Positions 7,251 through 13,418 of a stretch of 36,525 nucleotides of DNA are shown in pieces. Origin of the DNA: a virus; IMG/VR virus record IMGVR_UViG_3300009506_000217, positions 1 through 36,525 of that record; one strand, 5' to 3'. The position numbers and the translations under genes are program-made. Numbering within the stretch: position 1 is the stretch's first letter; each line of letters opens with the position of its first letter. The notes under the pieces are model-generated. The model was not told the DNA's origin. It made no database searches and was given only the letters and a program-made list of their open reading frames with translations.

Positions 7251-7709
7251 ATGAACCTGAACACAGAAAAAATCTTTAACAGTGTAGATGAAAATTTAAT
7301 TAAAAACGCAAAAGTCGAGATAGAAGTTGCGAACATAATCAATGAACAAGGATTTTTTAATTCTCGAACGGAAAAAGTCGATTACGATGCTTGCTTCGAT
7401 TTTTTTGAAAGAAAACACAAAGAAGACATTACAATTTATAAACTGCGGAAAGCCAGCGGCTACGATGTAATTGCGCTCTATAAAGGCGTTGCAATGATCG
7501 GCATTGCGGACTTTTCAACGCGCAGGGGCAAGGCGATGGAAAACGGGTTCTCGGAGGTTGAAGACTGGCCGACTTATCAATCCCTTGCGCTTAAAAGAAA
7601 AGTTCTTTGTAATTTAATTAAAGATCCGTTTGACCGACGGACGGGCAATGAATTCAAACCGACAGCAAATAAACTGTGGCAGTTAATAGAAAAATGCTTA
7701 ATGGCTTAA
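7251..7709 (+). CDS. Hypothetical early protein
   Basis: 152 aa from ATG 7251, preceded by AGGAAGG. It is soluble with mixed alpha/beta character; segments of note are DACFDFFERKHKEDITIYKLRKASGYDVIALYKG (described by pattern), IADFSTRRGKAM, and a basic/aromatic C-terminus ending LWQLIEKCLMA. No motif is recognised. It sits between a small helical protein and a ribbon-helix-helix gene in the early left cluster. Confidence 0.6.
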   Translation: MNLNTEKIFNSVDENLIKNAKVEIEVANIINEQGFFNSRTEKVDYDACFDFFERKHKEDITIYKLRKASGYDVIALYKGVAMIGIADFSTRRGKAMENGFSEVEDWPTYQSLALKRKVLCNLIKDPFDRRTGNEFKPTANKLWQLIEKCLMA

Positions 7710-7777
7710 GTCGCGAGCTACCCGGCGGCATGAGAGATCGTGTCGCCGATTGGTCAACGACACAAAGGAGGGACAAT

Positions 7778-7978
7778 TTGAAAAAAAAAATAGGAAGACC
7801 AAAGGGCCAAGTCCAGGGGTCTCGACGATCTGGCGGGCGGTATAATCTCCGCTGGACAGCCGAAGAAGAAAAAATAATACGAGAGGCGGCAAAAAAAAAT
7901 AACGTCTCCGTAAATCAATTCATAGTCGGAGCCGCTGAGTGTGCGGCGTTTCGGCTACATGAACAGTCAAAATCTTAG
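7778..7978 (+). CDS. Ribbon-helix-helix-like DNA-binding protein
   Basis: 66 aa if the TTG at 7778 is used. That start is favoured by AAAGGAGGG six bases upstream; ATG codons at 7694 and 7730 lack such a site. It has a basic N-terminal arm (KKKIGRPKG, RRSGGRYNLRW) followed by TAEEEKIIREAAKKNNVSVNQFIVGAA, which fits a ribbon-helix-helix fold of the Arc/DUF1778 type: a strand, a first helix, then the SVNQFI second helix. Such dimers bind operators and usually repress their own promoter; the repeats at 6623-6661 are plausible targets. It is the last gene before a terminator. Confidence 0.65.
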   Translation: MKKKIGRPKGQVQGSRRSGGRYNLRWTAEEEKIIREAAKKNNVSVNQFIVGAAECAAFRLHEQSKS

Positions 7979-7987
7979 GAGTAACCT

Positions 7988-8019
7988 AAAAGGCCGGGGG
8001 TGCCGGCCTTTCCTTTTTT
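7988..8019 (+). terminator. Rho-independent terminator after the early left cluster
   Basis: AAGGCCGG / CCGGCCTT stem with a five-base loop, followed by TCCTTTTTT on the plus strand. The opposite strand has four Ts, so it may also stop the converging minus-strand operon whose last gene ends at 8019. Confidence 0.85.
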
Positions 8020-8744
8020 CACATCCCCTCGGGAAGCTGCAAATACTCTTTGCCGTCAAGCAGCCTGCCGCCGTTCTTCGGGCCCCACTGCTTGAAGAAG
8101 AACGGAACGCGGGCAGCTTCGCATTGATCTCGCAATAAGCGAACGCAGTGGGGGGAGATAGGCCGCGCGTTTGGTCCGCTTTCGCCTCCGCAAATCACCC
8201 AATCGATACCGTTTAAGCATGCGCTATAAATTGATTCAAGCATCGGCTCAACCGACACAAAAAGCCCTGCTGCTCCATGCCCAATAGTTTTTAATAAAAA
8301 TACTCTGTCATAAAATTTTAATTGGTTCTCGGCTGTCACCCCGAGCCAAACATTTTTCAGCGGCCAGTAAGCCGGCAGCCGGTCCTTGATGTTTTCCGGC
8401 CGCTTTGTCAGCAGCATATACGTCAAGTGTGGTGTGCGGCGCATGATCTCCCACGCCTCATCACGCCACTGGTCGGCGTCCTCGATGAAGAAGTCAGACC
8501 ACGAGCAAACAAAGACGCGGGCCGGGTCTTTCCACTTCATCGGCGCCGTGAATGTTGCCGGTTTCGATCTGACAACGGTTTCCGGATCTTGCCCGAATCG
8601 TTTCTTGTCGCGGTACATGTAGCAATTCACGCATCCAGGCGAGACTTTCCGGCAGCCTTGCCATGGGTTCCAAGTGTGTCCAGGCTTTACTGTGCCATCC
8701 GGCATAACGGTTTCCGTCCATACAATCGTTGTGTTTTTCCCCAT
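8019..8744 (-). CDS. DUF5131 family protein (phage Gp37/Gp68-like)
   Basis: 241 aa from ATG 8744, with GAGGAAACG upstream. It matches the phage Gp37/Gp68 family (DUF5131): TWNPWQGCRKVSPGCVNCYM near residue 25-43, the Cys pattern GC-x6-GC-x2-CY, FVCSWSDFF, MLLTKRPENI, NVWLGVT, FVSVEPML, WVICGGESG and PFFFKQWG. The three-Cys cluster and fold suggest a radical-SAM-like enzyme, but the substrate is not established. It is the last gene of the replication operon, and its stop abuts a terminator. Length is typical and the gene appears intact. Confidence 0.9.
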   Translation of the reverse strand: MGKNTTIVWTETVMPDGTVKPGHTWNPWQGCRKVSPGCVNCYMYRDKKRFGQDPETVVRSKPATFTAPMKWKDPARVFVCSWSDFFIEDADQWRDEAWEIMRRTPHLTYMLLTKRPENIKDRLPAYWPLKNVWLGVTAENQLKFYDRVFLLKTIGHGAAGLFVSVEPMLESIYSACLNGIDWVICGGESGPNARPISPHCVRLLRDQCEAARVPFFFKQWGPKNGGRLLDGKEYLQLPEGM

Positions 8745-8758
8745 TGCTTCGTTTCCTC

Positions 8759-9085
8759 CTAAACAATCTCAATTTCAAACGGATAAAGCGCCTCAACCTG
8801 TTTTTTCTTCAGCTTGAACTCTTTCGTCTCCATCCCCTTAACGTCGACAAAGTGAACGCTTCCGTCCGCGTGGAACTCCTGGAAGTCAACGCGGTATTTG
8901 ACATTGCCCGGAAGGTCGATCGGGACCTGGCGCAGGAAAAAAAGCACTTGTCCAGCCCTCACCCGAATCAAAAGCGCTTGGTAATATCGCGCCTCTTTTT
9001 TCGAATCGAATTTAATCCCGTTCGCCTCGGTTCTTTGCGCGTTGAACTTGTGCCTTGGTTTTCCGTGAAAGGGTCTTCTATTCAC
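8759..9085 (-). CDS. DUF1064 protein, PD-(D/E)XK-type endonuclease candidate
   Basis: 108 aa starting at GTG 9085 behind GGGAGGG. It fits DUF1064, a small phage nuclease-like family: GIKFDSKKEARYYQAL (conserved E), then KYRVDF, FVDVKGMET and a lysine-rich end. The D/E...D...VKG spacing is the PD-(D/E)XK core. Members sit in phage replication modules and are thought to act on branched or replicating DNA. Here it lies between the DnaC-like loader and the DUF5131 gene, with short gaps (12 and 14 bases). Confidence 0.85.
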   Translation of the reverse strand: MNRRPFHGKPRHKFNAQRTEANGIKFDSKKEARYYQALLIRVRAGQVLFFLRQVPIDLPGNVKYRVDFQEFHADGSVHFVDVKGMETKEFKLKKKQVEALYPFEIEIV

Positions 9086-9097
9086 CCTGCCCTCCCT

Positions 9098-9898
9098 TCA
9101 ATGCCGTAAATTTCGGCGATGCGAAGGCGCGTCAATAATCATAATTGCTCCGTTTTCCTTAAATCGGTCAAAAGCGCGTTCGCCTATGGTAGCCTTCAAC
9201 TCCTTGGGTGACAGATTCCCGCATAAAATCGTAGCCTTAAGCGCGTTGTATCTGTCGTTTATGATTTCGGTCATGAACATCTTCTCGGTTTCGCTGCCGT
9301 GCTGTACGCCTACTTCGTCAATCACCAAGATATCCGGCGCCACAAAGGCCTTGAGAACGTCGCTTTCGTTGCGGTCAGGCCTTTTCCACGACTCTTTGAC
9401 GGCCCTGAAGATCTTGATTGCCTCAACAAACAGGCAAGCGCGCCCATTGGCAAGGAAATGGTTTATCAGCCCTGCTGCAATGTGGGTTTTTCCGGTCCCC
9501 GGCGATCCCAGGAGAATCAAGCCCATGGAATCCTCAGCGTTGTGCGCGAAGTCCCAAGCCGCGTCAACCGCCTTGGAAATGCTTTCGTTTTTAACCGTCA
9601 TGCCTGAAAGCGTTTTTCCCTCAAAACGCTTTGGAATGTGGCAGTTTTCTTTAAGCTTCGCTATCAAAGCATCGTTCTTGATTGCGGCCTGCCTTTGTCT
9701 GGATTCCACGAGAACGTCTGCCCCGCGCTCGTTTTCAATTCGGCACTTTTCACAGGAATAGGCGAAAAAGTCCCCTACCCTGACCGAATCTTTTTTCCTA
9801 TTGTGCTTATGGCAAAAACTGTCTTTTTCCATATCCAGATCTCCTGGGCAGTCGGCTTGTTGAAGCAATACAAACATTTTTCTTTCTCTCGCGTTCAT
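9098..9898 (-). CDS. DnaC-like AAA+ helicase loader
   Basis: 266 aa from ATG 9898, which overlaps the initiator stop (ATGA). It has Walker A GSPGTGKT (about 131-138), Walker B ILVIDEVG (about 190-197) and sensor I CGNLSPKEL; the C-terminal RAFDRFKENG and APSHR supply the arginine-finger region. The N-terminus carries C17, C29-H30, C49 and C52, a likely zinc site seen in some phage DnaC-like proteins. It would load the host DnaB helicase onto the origin opened by the upstream O-like initiator, as lambda P or host DnaC does. The phage encodes no recognisable helicase or polymerase, so host replication proteins are required. Confidence 0.92.
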   Translation of the reverse strand: MNARERKMFVLLQQADCPGDLDMEKDSFCHKHNRKKDSVRVGDFFAYSCEKCRIENERGADVLVESRQRQAAIKNDALIAKLKENCHIPKRFEGKTLSGMTVKNESISKAVDAAWDFAHNAEDSMGLILLGSPGTGKTHIAAGLINHFLANGRACLFVEAIKIFRAVKESWKRPDRNESDVLKAFVAPDILVIDEVGVQHGSETEKMFMTEIINDRYNALKATILCGNLSPKELKATIGERAFDRFKENGAIMIIDAPSHRRNLRH

Positions 9899-10764
9899 TG
9901 TTCCCAATCCTCCAAGCCTTCATAATAGTTTTTTGTGTAAAGGCTTTTTTCTTCTGGATCTGGTGCTGGGCTTGCTCGCTGGTACTGTGCCCAAATCTTG
10001 TCAAACTTCTCGCGTAAGTTGCCGGCGCTTTGAACGGTCACGCCCCAGCCTGGAAACTCATTGGCTCGGCTTGTAGGCCGAATGTCGGTTTTCAGAAATT
10101 CAACAAGCGCCGTTATGTCATCCCACGCCCGTTTGTCGCGTTCGTTCATAAGCCGCATTACGTCGGCCCAGGCGGCTATGGCTTTCTCTCTCCGGTCTGG
10201 TTGCAGCTGTCTGTGATTTGGATGAATCTCCAAAACGTGTTCGGCCAACAAAGCGGCCGCTCGAAGTGCGGCCTCGGGGGTTGTTTTTATATCTTTATAT
10301 CTTTCTTTCTTTCTTATAATAGATGCTTGTCCGTTTTCTCTGACGGTTTTGTCAGATTTCTCTGACGGTTTTGTCAGATTTCTCTGACGGTTTGATACTT
10401 TGCGTTTTTTGTCTATCCATAGGGTATAATCTTTTTGAATTTCAAATGTTTTTTCTCGAAACCGTCCGTTTTCTCTGACGGTTTTGTCAGAGAAATCTGA
10501 CAGCTTGATAATTTTCTTAGTAGCCAAGGCATTAATTGCTTCGTGTATTTGCTGACGCTCAAGGCCGGTTCCGGTCGCTCCCTGGACTCCAGTTTTAAAA
10601 TCATTCGTCCTGAGTTCAACGGTCTTCCGACTGAATCCGTACGTTATCCGGATCAGGAATAGAAACACCTGCCACTCGGAACCGCTCATCCGGACTTGGT
10701 ATGCCGCCGACAGCAGTTCGTTAGAAATCCTTGTGAATCCGTCCTCGAGCTGGGGGTTAGCCAT
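9895..10764 (-). CDS. Lambda O-like replication initiator
   Basis: 289 aa from ATG 10764 (GGAAGG seven bases upstream; the frame is open for 15 codons further, through the terminator hairpin). Residues about 1-50 (NPQLEDGFTRISNELLSAA, MSGSEWQVFLFLIRITYGF) match the phage replication protein O N-terminal domain, a winged helix that binds origin iterons. A linker of about 100-160 is S/T/K-rich and encoded by the iterons themselves (SDKTVRENG appears twice). The C-terminal half (AALLAEHV, AWADVMRLMNERD, EFPGW) would contact the loader. It starts the operon O-DnaC-DUF1064-DUF5131. Confidence 0.92.
   Translation of the reverse strand: MANPQLEDGFTRISNELLSAAYQVRMSGSEWQVFLFLIRITYGFSRKTVELRTNDFKTGVQGATGTGLERQQIHEAINALATKKIIKLSDFSDKTVRENGRFREKTFEIQKDYTLWIDKKRKVSNRQRNLTKPSEKSDKTVRENGQASIIRKKERYKDIKTTPEAALRAAALLAEHVLEIHPNHRQLQPDRREKAIAAWADVMRLMNERDKRAWDDITALVEFLKTDIRPTSRANEFPGWGVTVQSAGNLREKFDKIWAQYQRASPAPDPEEKSLYTKNYYEGLEDWEQ
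10283..10503. other. Putative replication origin: iterons and AT-rich element inside the initiator gene
   Basis: Two perfect tandem 22-bp units (10337-10358, 10359-10380) and a partial third (from 10381) share the core TCTGACGGTTTTGTCAGA, itself an inverted repeat (TCTGAC N6 GTCAGA). A fourth copy is at 10472-10491; bases 10329-10356 and 10464-10491 are 28 bp identical. A pyrimidine/AT-rich stretch follows at 10283-10324. Iterons within the initiator gene next to an AT-rich unwinding region is the lambda ori arrangement. Confidence 0.8.
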
Positions 10765-10794
10765 ATGTCCTTCCGGCTTTATTCCAAAAAATAG

Positions 10795-10846
10795 AAAAGC
10801 CCGCCTCAATTGATCGACTGCGAGGACGATCTTGAGACGGGCTTTT
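10795..10846 (-). terminator. Terminator-like hairpin in the replication-operon leader (attenuator candidate)
   Basis: Fifteen-base arms (AAAAGCCCGCCTCAA at 10795-10809; TTGAGACGGGCTTTT at 10832-10846) pair with one mismatch, with T-rich sequence after it on both strands. It lies between the promoter at 10885-10913 and the initiator ATG at 10764, so it would stop the transcript unless bypassed. The loop contains TGCGAGGACG (10819-10828), the exact complement of 10869-10878 at the expected 5' end of the RNA. Confidence 0.75.
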
Positions 10847-10884
10847 CAACTTTTAACGTGTCTTTTTACGTCCTCGCAAATATG

Positions 10885-10913
10885 AATCTACCGCGCCATT
10901 TGCGCAAAGTCAA
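10885..10913 (-). promoter_or_regulatory. Replication operon promoter with palindromic operator
   Basis: Minus strand TTGACT (10913-10908), 17-base spacer, TAGATT (10890-10885). The perfect palindrome TTTGCGCAAA (10899-10908) lies in the spacer. The expected start, near 10878, places a 10-base arm complementary to the attenuator loop at the RNA 5' end. Confidence 0.65.
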
Positions 10914-10953
10914 AGAAAAATTTAGATTGATGGAAAGTTGGCGGGATATGCTC

Positions 10954-10980
10954 AAAAAAAAGCCCAACATGCGTTGGGCT
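10954..10980 (-). terminator. Rho-independent terminator, minus strand
   Basis: AGCCCAAC / GTTGGGCT perfect 8-bp stem with a 4-base loop, followed on the minus strand by seven or more Ts. It ends the transcript of the small gene at 11008-11127. Confidence 0.85.
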
Positions 10981-11007
10981 CCGAAGGTGAAATGATGGAT
11001 AAATGCT

Positions 11008-11127
11008 TTATTTTTTGGGCGAGTCGGCCGATTGGCGCTTTGACTCAATTGCCGCGACGGCCCGCGCTAAAGCACTTGCGCTTTTGTTGAAAACATCTTG
11101 ATTGTACCCTTCCAGTGTCTGATCCAT
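11008..11127 (-). CDS. Small hypothetical protein in the switch region
   Basis: 39 aa from ATG 11127, which has AAAGGAAAG upstream; the longer frame starting at 11199 would run through the promoter and is not favoured. The protein is helical and polar (NKSASALARAVAAIESKRQSADSPKK), with no recognised family. It forms its own unit: a promoter candidate at 11172-11199 and a terminator at 10954-10980. Such a short, separately controlled gene between repressor and replication operon could be a regulator, or the RNA itself may matter. Confidence 0.45.
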   Translation of the reverse strand: MDQTLEGYNQDVFNKSASALARAVAAIESKRQSADSPKK

Positions 11128-11140
11128 GGTAACTTTCCTT

Positions 11141-11199
11141 TGTGCTAAAGTTAATAAAATTACATTATTGAAAATTAGCACAGCATAAAATTTTTGCAA
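11141..11199 (-). promoter_or_regulatory. Promoter and inverted-repeat operator upstream of the small switch gene
   Basis: Minus strand TTGCAA (11199-11194), 16-base spacer, TAATTT (11177-11172). Perfect half-sites TGTGCTAA (11141-11148) and TTAGCACA (11175-11182) are separated by 26 AT-rich bases, one overlapping the -10 box. This looks like a dimer or loop-forming operator. Confidence 0.45.
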
Positions 11200-11220
11200 G
11201 TGATTTTTTTAGTTTGTGCA

Positions 11221-11257
11221 AAAAAAAGTGGCGACCGCCATCCTTGCGAGTCGCCAC
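11221..11257 (-). terminator. Rho-independent terminator after the repressor operon
   Basis: GTGGCGAC (11228-11235) and GTCGCCAC (11250-11257) form a perfect 8-bp stem, followed on the minus strand by at least seven Ts. It closes the repressor and exported-protein operon. Confidence 0.9.
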
Positions 11258-11313
11258 CAATTCCCCCTAGCACAAGGGCTTTGCTTTATATGCTATTCGA
11301 AGGAAAAAAACAA

Positions 11314-11565
11314 CTATTCAAGATTAATTTCCCGAAGTCCACGGTTGCGGAGTGAGGGTGGTTTTTCCGCAGGATCGACGGACACCAGCAAAACAGTGCC
11401 CTGCTCGCCGACTATGCGCCGTAATCGCGCTTCCAGCTCCATCAGGTCGAATGTGCCTTGGTTATGAACGACAATCCGATATTCGGCATTAAAGCTTAAA
11501 TCAGCGTCTTTTGCGAAGGATAAAGAAGTGAACAAAAGAGTGAAAATAATCAATATTTTATACAT
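11314..11565 (-). CDS. Small exported protein co-transcribed with the repressor
   Basis: 83 aa from ATG 11565 with GGAG upstream; the start lies two bases after the repressor stop region. A clear signal peptide (MYKILIIFTLLFTSLSFA, then KDAD) is followed by about 65 mature residues with a betalphabeta-like pattern: AEYRIVVHNQG, LMELEARLRRIVGEQG, TVLLVSVDP. There is no lipobox and no second membrane segment, so the product is likely periplasmic. Genes expressed with the repressor are active in the lysogen or carrier state, so a role in superinfection exclusion or host-envelope conversion is a reasonable inference. No known family is recognised. Confidence 0.75.
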   Translation of the reverse strand: MYKILIIFTLLFTSLSFAKDADLSFNAEYRIVVHNQGTFDLMELEARLRRIVGEQGTVLLVSVDPAEKPPSLRNRGLREINLE

Positions 11566-11566
11566 A

Positions 11567-11968
11567 TTAAACTCCAATCAATCCGATCAAGGTTTCGAGT
11601 TCTTTTTCTATGTCAAGACCCAATTTTGAATGATTATAAAGCATCGAAATCAATTTTGCGTGTTGCTGAAGCTTTAAGGGGAGCCGCTTTTCTTTGACAA
11701 ACATTTCTACCGACAACATTACGCCTGCCAATGCGTCTGAATCAACAACTTCGGGGTTTGTTTCTTTGCCCATTAAGAGCCAGTCCAAAGAAACCCCAGT
11801 CGCCTGACAAATTTTTATTGCTGTTTCCGTCCCCAGGTTAGTTTTACCTGTTTTTACCGCGTGGAGTGTACTCGTAGACATTCCAATCGCTGTTGAAAAT
11901 TTTGTCCAATTCCCAGAATAGTGCTCTTTTGCGAGCATTTTTACCCGTTCTGCTATTTCTTCAAACAT
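11567..11968 (-). CDS. CI-like HTH repressor without peptidase domain
   Basis: 133 aa from ATG 11968, which has AGGAGG upstream. The N-terminal about 65 residues (RVKMLAKEHYSGNWTKFSTAIGMSTSTLHAVKTGKTNLG, ending SLDWLLMGKE) match the bacteriophage CI-type helix-turn-helix domain, with recognition helix near STSTLHAVKTG. The C-terminal about 65 residues are helical (LAGVMLSVEMFVKEKRLPLKLQQHAKLIS in pattern) and probably serve oligomerisation. There is no S24 peptidase fold and no Ala-Gly cleavage site with Ser/Lys dyad, so RecA-stimulated self-cleavage is not expected; induction would need another route. It is divergent from the Cro-position gene at 12112. Confidence 0.88.
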   Translation of the reverse strand: MFEEIAERVKMLAKEHYSGNWTKFSTAIGMSTSTLHAVKTGKTNLGTETAIKICQATGVSLDWLLMGKETNPEVVDSDALAGVMLSVEMFVKEKRLPLKLQQHAKLISMLYNHSKLGLDIEKELETLIGLIGV

Positions 11969-12007
11969 AAAAATTTCCTCCTTTGTAATTTTTTTTGAAC
12001 ATATCTG

Positions 12008-12035
12008 TTGACTTCTGCACAAATGTGGATATAAT
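12008..12035 (+). promoter_or_regulatory. PR-like promoter, plus strand
   Basis: TTGACT (12008-12013), 16-base spacer, TATAAT (12030-12035), between the divergent repressor and Cro-position genes. The spacer contains CACAAATGTG (CACA/TGTG arms); the opposite strand reads TTTGTGCAGA, similar to motifs at 10899 and 11213. A direct repeat of ATCAAA(A)CAA follows at about 12044-12064. Confidence 0.7.
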
Positions 12036-12111
12036 TAATTTATCAAAACAATGGATCAAACAATTTTATTTAGGAATTGGGACGATACCAAACATTTAGA
12101 AAAGGAATCAA

Positions 12112-12411
12112 GTGAAAAAATTACATTTTTCGGGAAATAAGATTCTTGCTCTCCTGGGCTTTGTTGATATGCAGCCGAAGAAAATTGTTAAATTCCTTAA
12201 AAAAGAAAAAAACATCGATTGTAGTATCCATACTGTTTTCCGCGTGATCCATGGTCAATTGACCGGTGGGGGCAAAACTGTAGCCATCCAAGAAGTTATT
12301 GTAAATGCGGTAAATAAAGCGGGGGGGGAAATCATTCAGGTTTTTAAACCTGGAAGAACTCAACGTGCAACCAGGATTTCACAAACCGACCTCTGGCCCC
12401 CAAAGGAATAG
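12112..12411 (+). CDS. Cro-position DNA-binding protein candidate
   Basis: 99 aa starting at GTG 12112 behind AAAGGAA. It is basic, with a possible helix-turn-helix: LLGFVDMQPKKIVKFLKKEK, then CSIHTVFRVIHGQLTGGG, where HTVFRVIHG looks like a recognition helix. The C-terminus is basic and polar (FKPGRTQRATRISQTD). As the first gene of the rightward transcript opposite a CI-like repressor, it is in the position of Cro or another early regulator. The family cannot be named with certainty. Confidence 0.6.
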   Translation: MKKLHFSGNKILALLGFVDMQPKKIVKFLKKEKNIDCSIHTVFRVIHGQLTGGGKTVAIQEVIVNAVNKAGGEIIQVFKPGRTQRATRISQTDLWPPKE

Positions 12412-12466
12412 GTCGCGGATATACGCAAAGAGAGACCCCTTAGCGGGACAAGCAAAGGAGCAAGCC

Positions 12467-12847
12467 ATGTCAAACACTCACCCAGCCGACAAAGCTTTTT
12501 ACAACGCACTTAACGCCCTTCGCGGAAATGTTGAACTCGCCGAAGACGCTTTAACAGAAGCAGAAAAAGCCCTTGGAGCCGCCAGAATCAAGCTGACTAA
12601 AGCCCTGGAAAACGGAACAAGTCACGACGACCGGCTGCGCCTTGAGAAGTTCAATAAAAGAGCACAGTACGACAGCACGGAAAAGCTCTTGACCGACTAC
12701 GCCAGGGGAACCGACGAGCCGTTGTTTGTCGACCAGCTGACTCTGCTGCTTGGCCAACGAGGCGTTTCACTTAAAGCCTTTGAAGCCGATCTCGCCGCAC
12801 TCATCAATAAACACGCATCCAAAACAGAACAAAAAAACGCCGCCTAA
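12467..12847 (+). CDS. Hypothetical helical protein
   Basis: 126 aa from ATG 12467, with AAAGGAG upstream (the frame is open further up but with no ribosome site). It is almost entirely helical and charged: an Ala/Glu/Leu-rich N-terminal half (LNALRGNVELAEDALTEAEKALGAAR) suggests a coiled coil, followed by LTDYARGTDEPLFVDQLTLLLGQRGVSL. Not recognised. It could be a scaffold-like or anti-host early protein; nothing in the sequence decides. Confidence 0.6.
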   Translation: MSNTHPADKAFYNALNALRGNVELAEDALTEAEKALGAARIKLTKALENGTSHDDRLRLEKFNKRAQYDSTEKLLTDYARGTDEPLFVDQLTLLLGQRGVSLKAFEADLAALINKHASKTEQKNAA

Positions 12848-12869
12848 GCGGAGGGGGAAAGGGAAACCC

Positions 12870-13031
12870 ATGAAAAAGCTGTTTAAGGCTGTCAACTGGC
12901 CGGTCGCCCTGCCCTGGATTGTTGCGATTACCCCTTTTGTATTGCTGCTGATAGGCGCCCTTGTCCGAGTAGATCTCGCTGAAAACGGAACCAAGTTTTA
13001 CACGGTTCTAGGAATTGGAATTCAGCCATGA
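12870..13031 (+). CDS. Small single-pass membrane protein
   Basis: 53 aa from ATG 12870 (GGGGGAAAGGGA upstream). It has a basic N-terminus (MKKLFKAVNWP), one hydrophobic segment at about 12-33 (ALPWIVAITPFVLLLIGALV), then a polar tail (RVDLAENGTKFYTVLGIGIQP). It is coupled by ATGA overlap to another tiny membrane gene at 13028. It could be part of a small membrane pair affecting the host envelope, or a holin/antiholin candidate. No family recognised. Confidence 0.55.
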   Translation: MKKLFKAVNWPVALPWIVAITPFVLLLIGALVRVDLAENGTKFYTVLGIGIQP

Positions 13032-13156
13032 AAAACTTCATAAAGAACATTAAAAACCTGTTCTATTTATACATATTTGGCGGCGTAACTTTTGTCGCAA
13101 CCTTGGGCCTTTTCCGCGCCCTGTGCATGATTGTGAACTCAAATGTTCAGCGTTGA
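13028..13156 (+). CDS. Tiny membrane protein
   Basis: 42 aa. Its ATG overlaps the stop of the preceding membrane gene (ATGA), and its end overlaps the next gene by 14 bases, which supports translation. It has a basic start (MKNFIKNIKN) and one hydrophobic stretch (LFYLYIFGGVTFVATLGLF), then RALCMIVNSNVQR. Not recognised. The chained overlaps are the main reason for calling it. Confidence 0.45.
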   Translation: MKNFIKNIKNLFYLYIFGGVTFVATLGLFRALCMIVNSNVQR

Positions 13157-13418
13157 GGAATGGGGCGGTAAACGGGGCGTGAAGCTGGACTTAGCGCAAG
13201 CTGAATTGAGCTTATTTGAAAATGAATATAGGGAAAATCCCGGTATCTGGTGCGATAAAACACAGTGCTGGGATTGCCCTGAACTGTGCATTGCTAAAGA
13301 AGATGAGCCGGACGATGCGCCGTTGAAATTTTGCTCAAAGTATAACAAATACTATCCGGCAACATCAGACCATTGCGCGAAATGCGAGCGGGAAATTGAC
13401 GCCCATGTCTTCGGTTAA
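13143..13418 (+). CDS. Cys-rich putative zinc-binding protein
   Basis: 91 aa from ATG 13143, overlapping the tiny membrane gene. It holds two Cys clusters: CDKTQCWDCPELC (about 37-49) and C-SKY...HCAKCERE (about 64-82). This spacing suggests one or two zinc ribbons or fingers. The N-terminus (MFSVEEWGGKRGVKLDLAQAELSLFENEY) is helical. Family not recognised. It overlaps the next gene by 14 bases, so it sits in a tightly packed early operon. Confidence 0.6.
   Translation: MFSVEEWGGKRGVKLDLAQAELSLFENEYRENPGIWCDKTQCWDCPELCIAKEDEPDDAPLKFCSKYNKYYPATSDHCAKCEREIDAHVFG

Noticed and set aside
10810-10995. Plus-strand frame of 61 codons opposite the replication leader
   Set aside because: It runs through the hairpin and promoter elements, starts at TTG without a ribosome site and is better explained as regulatory DNA.
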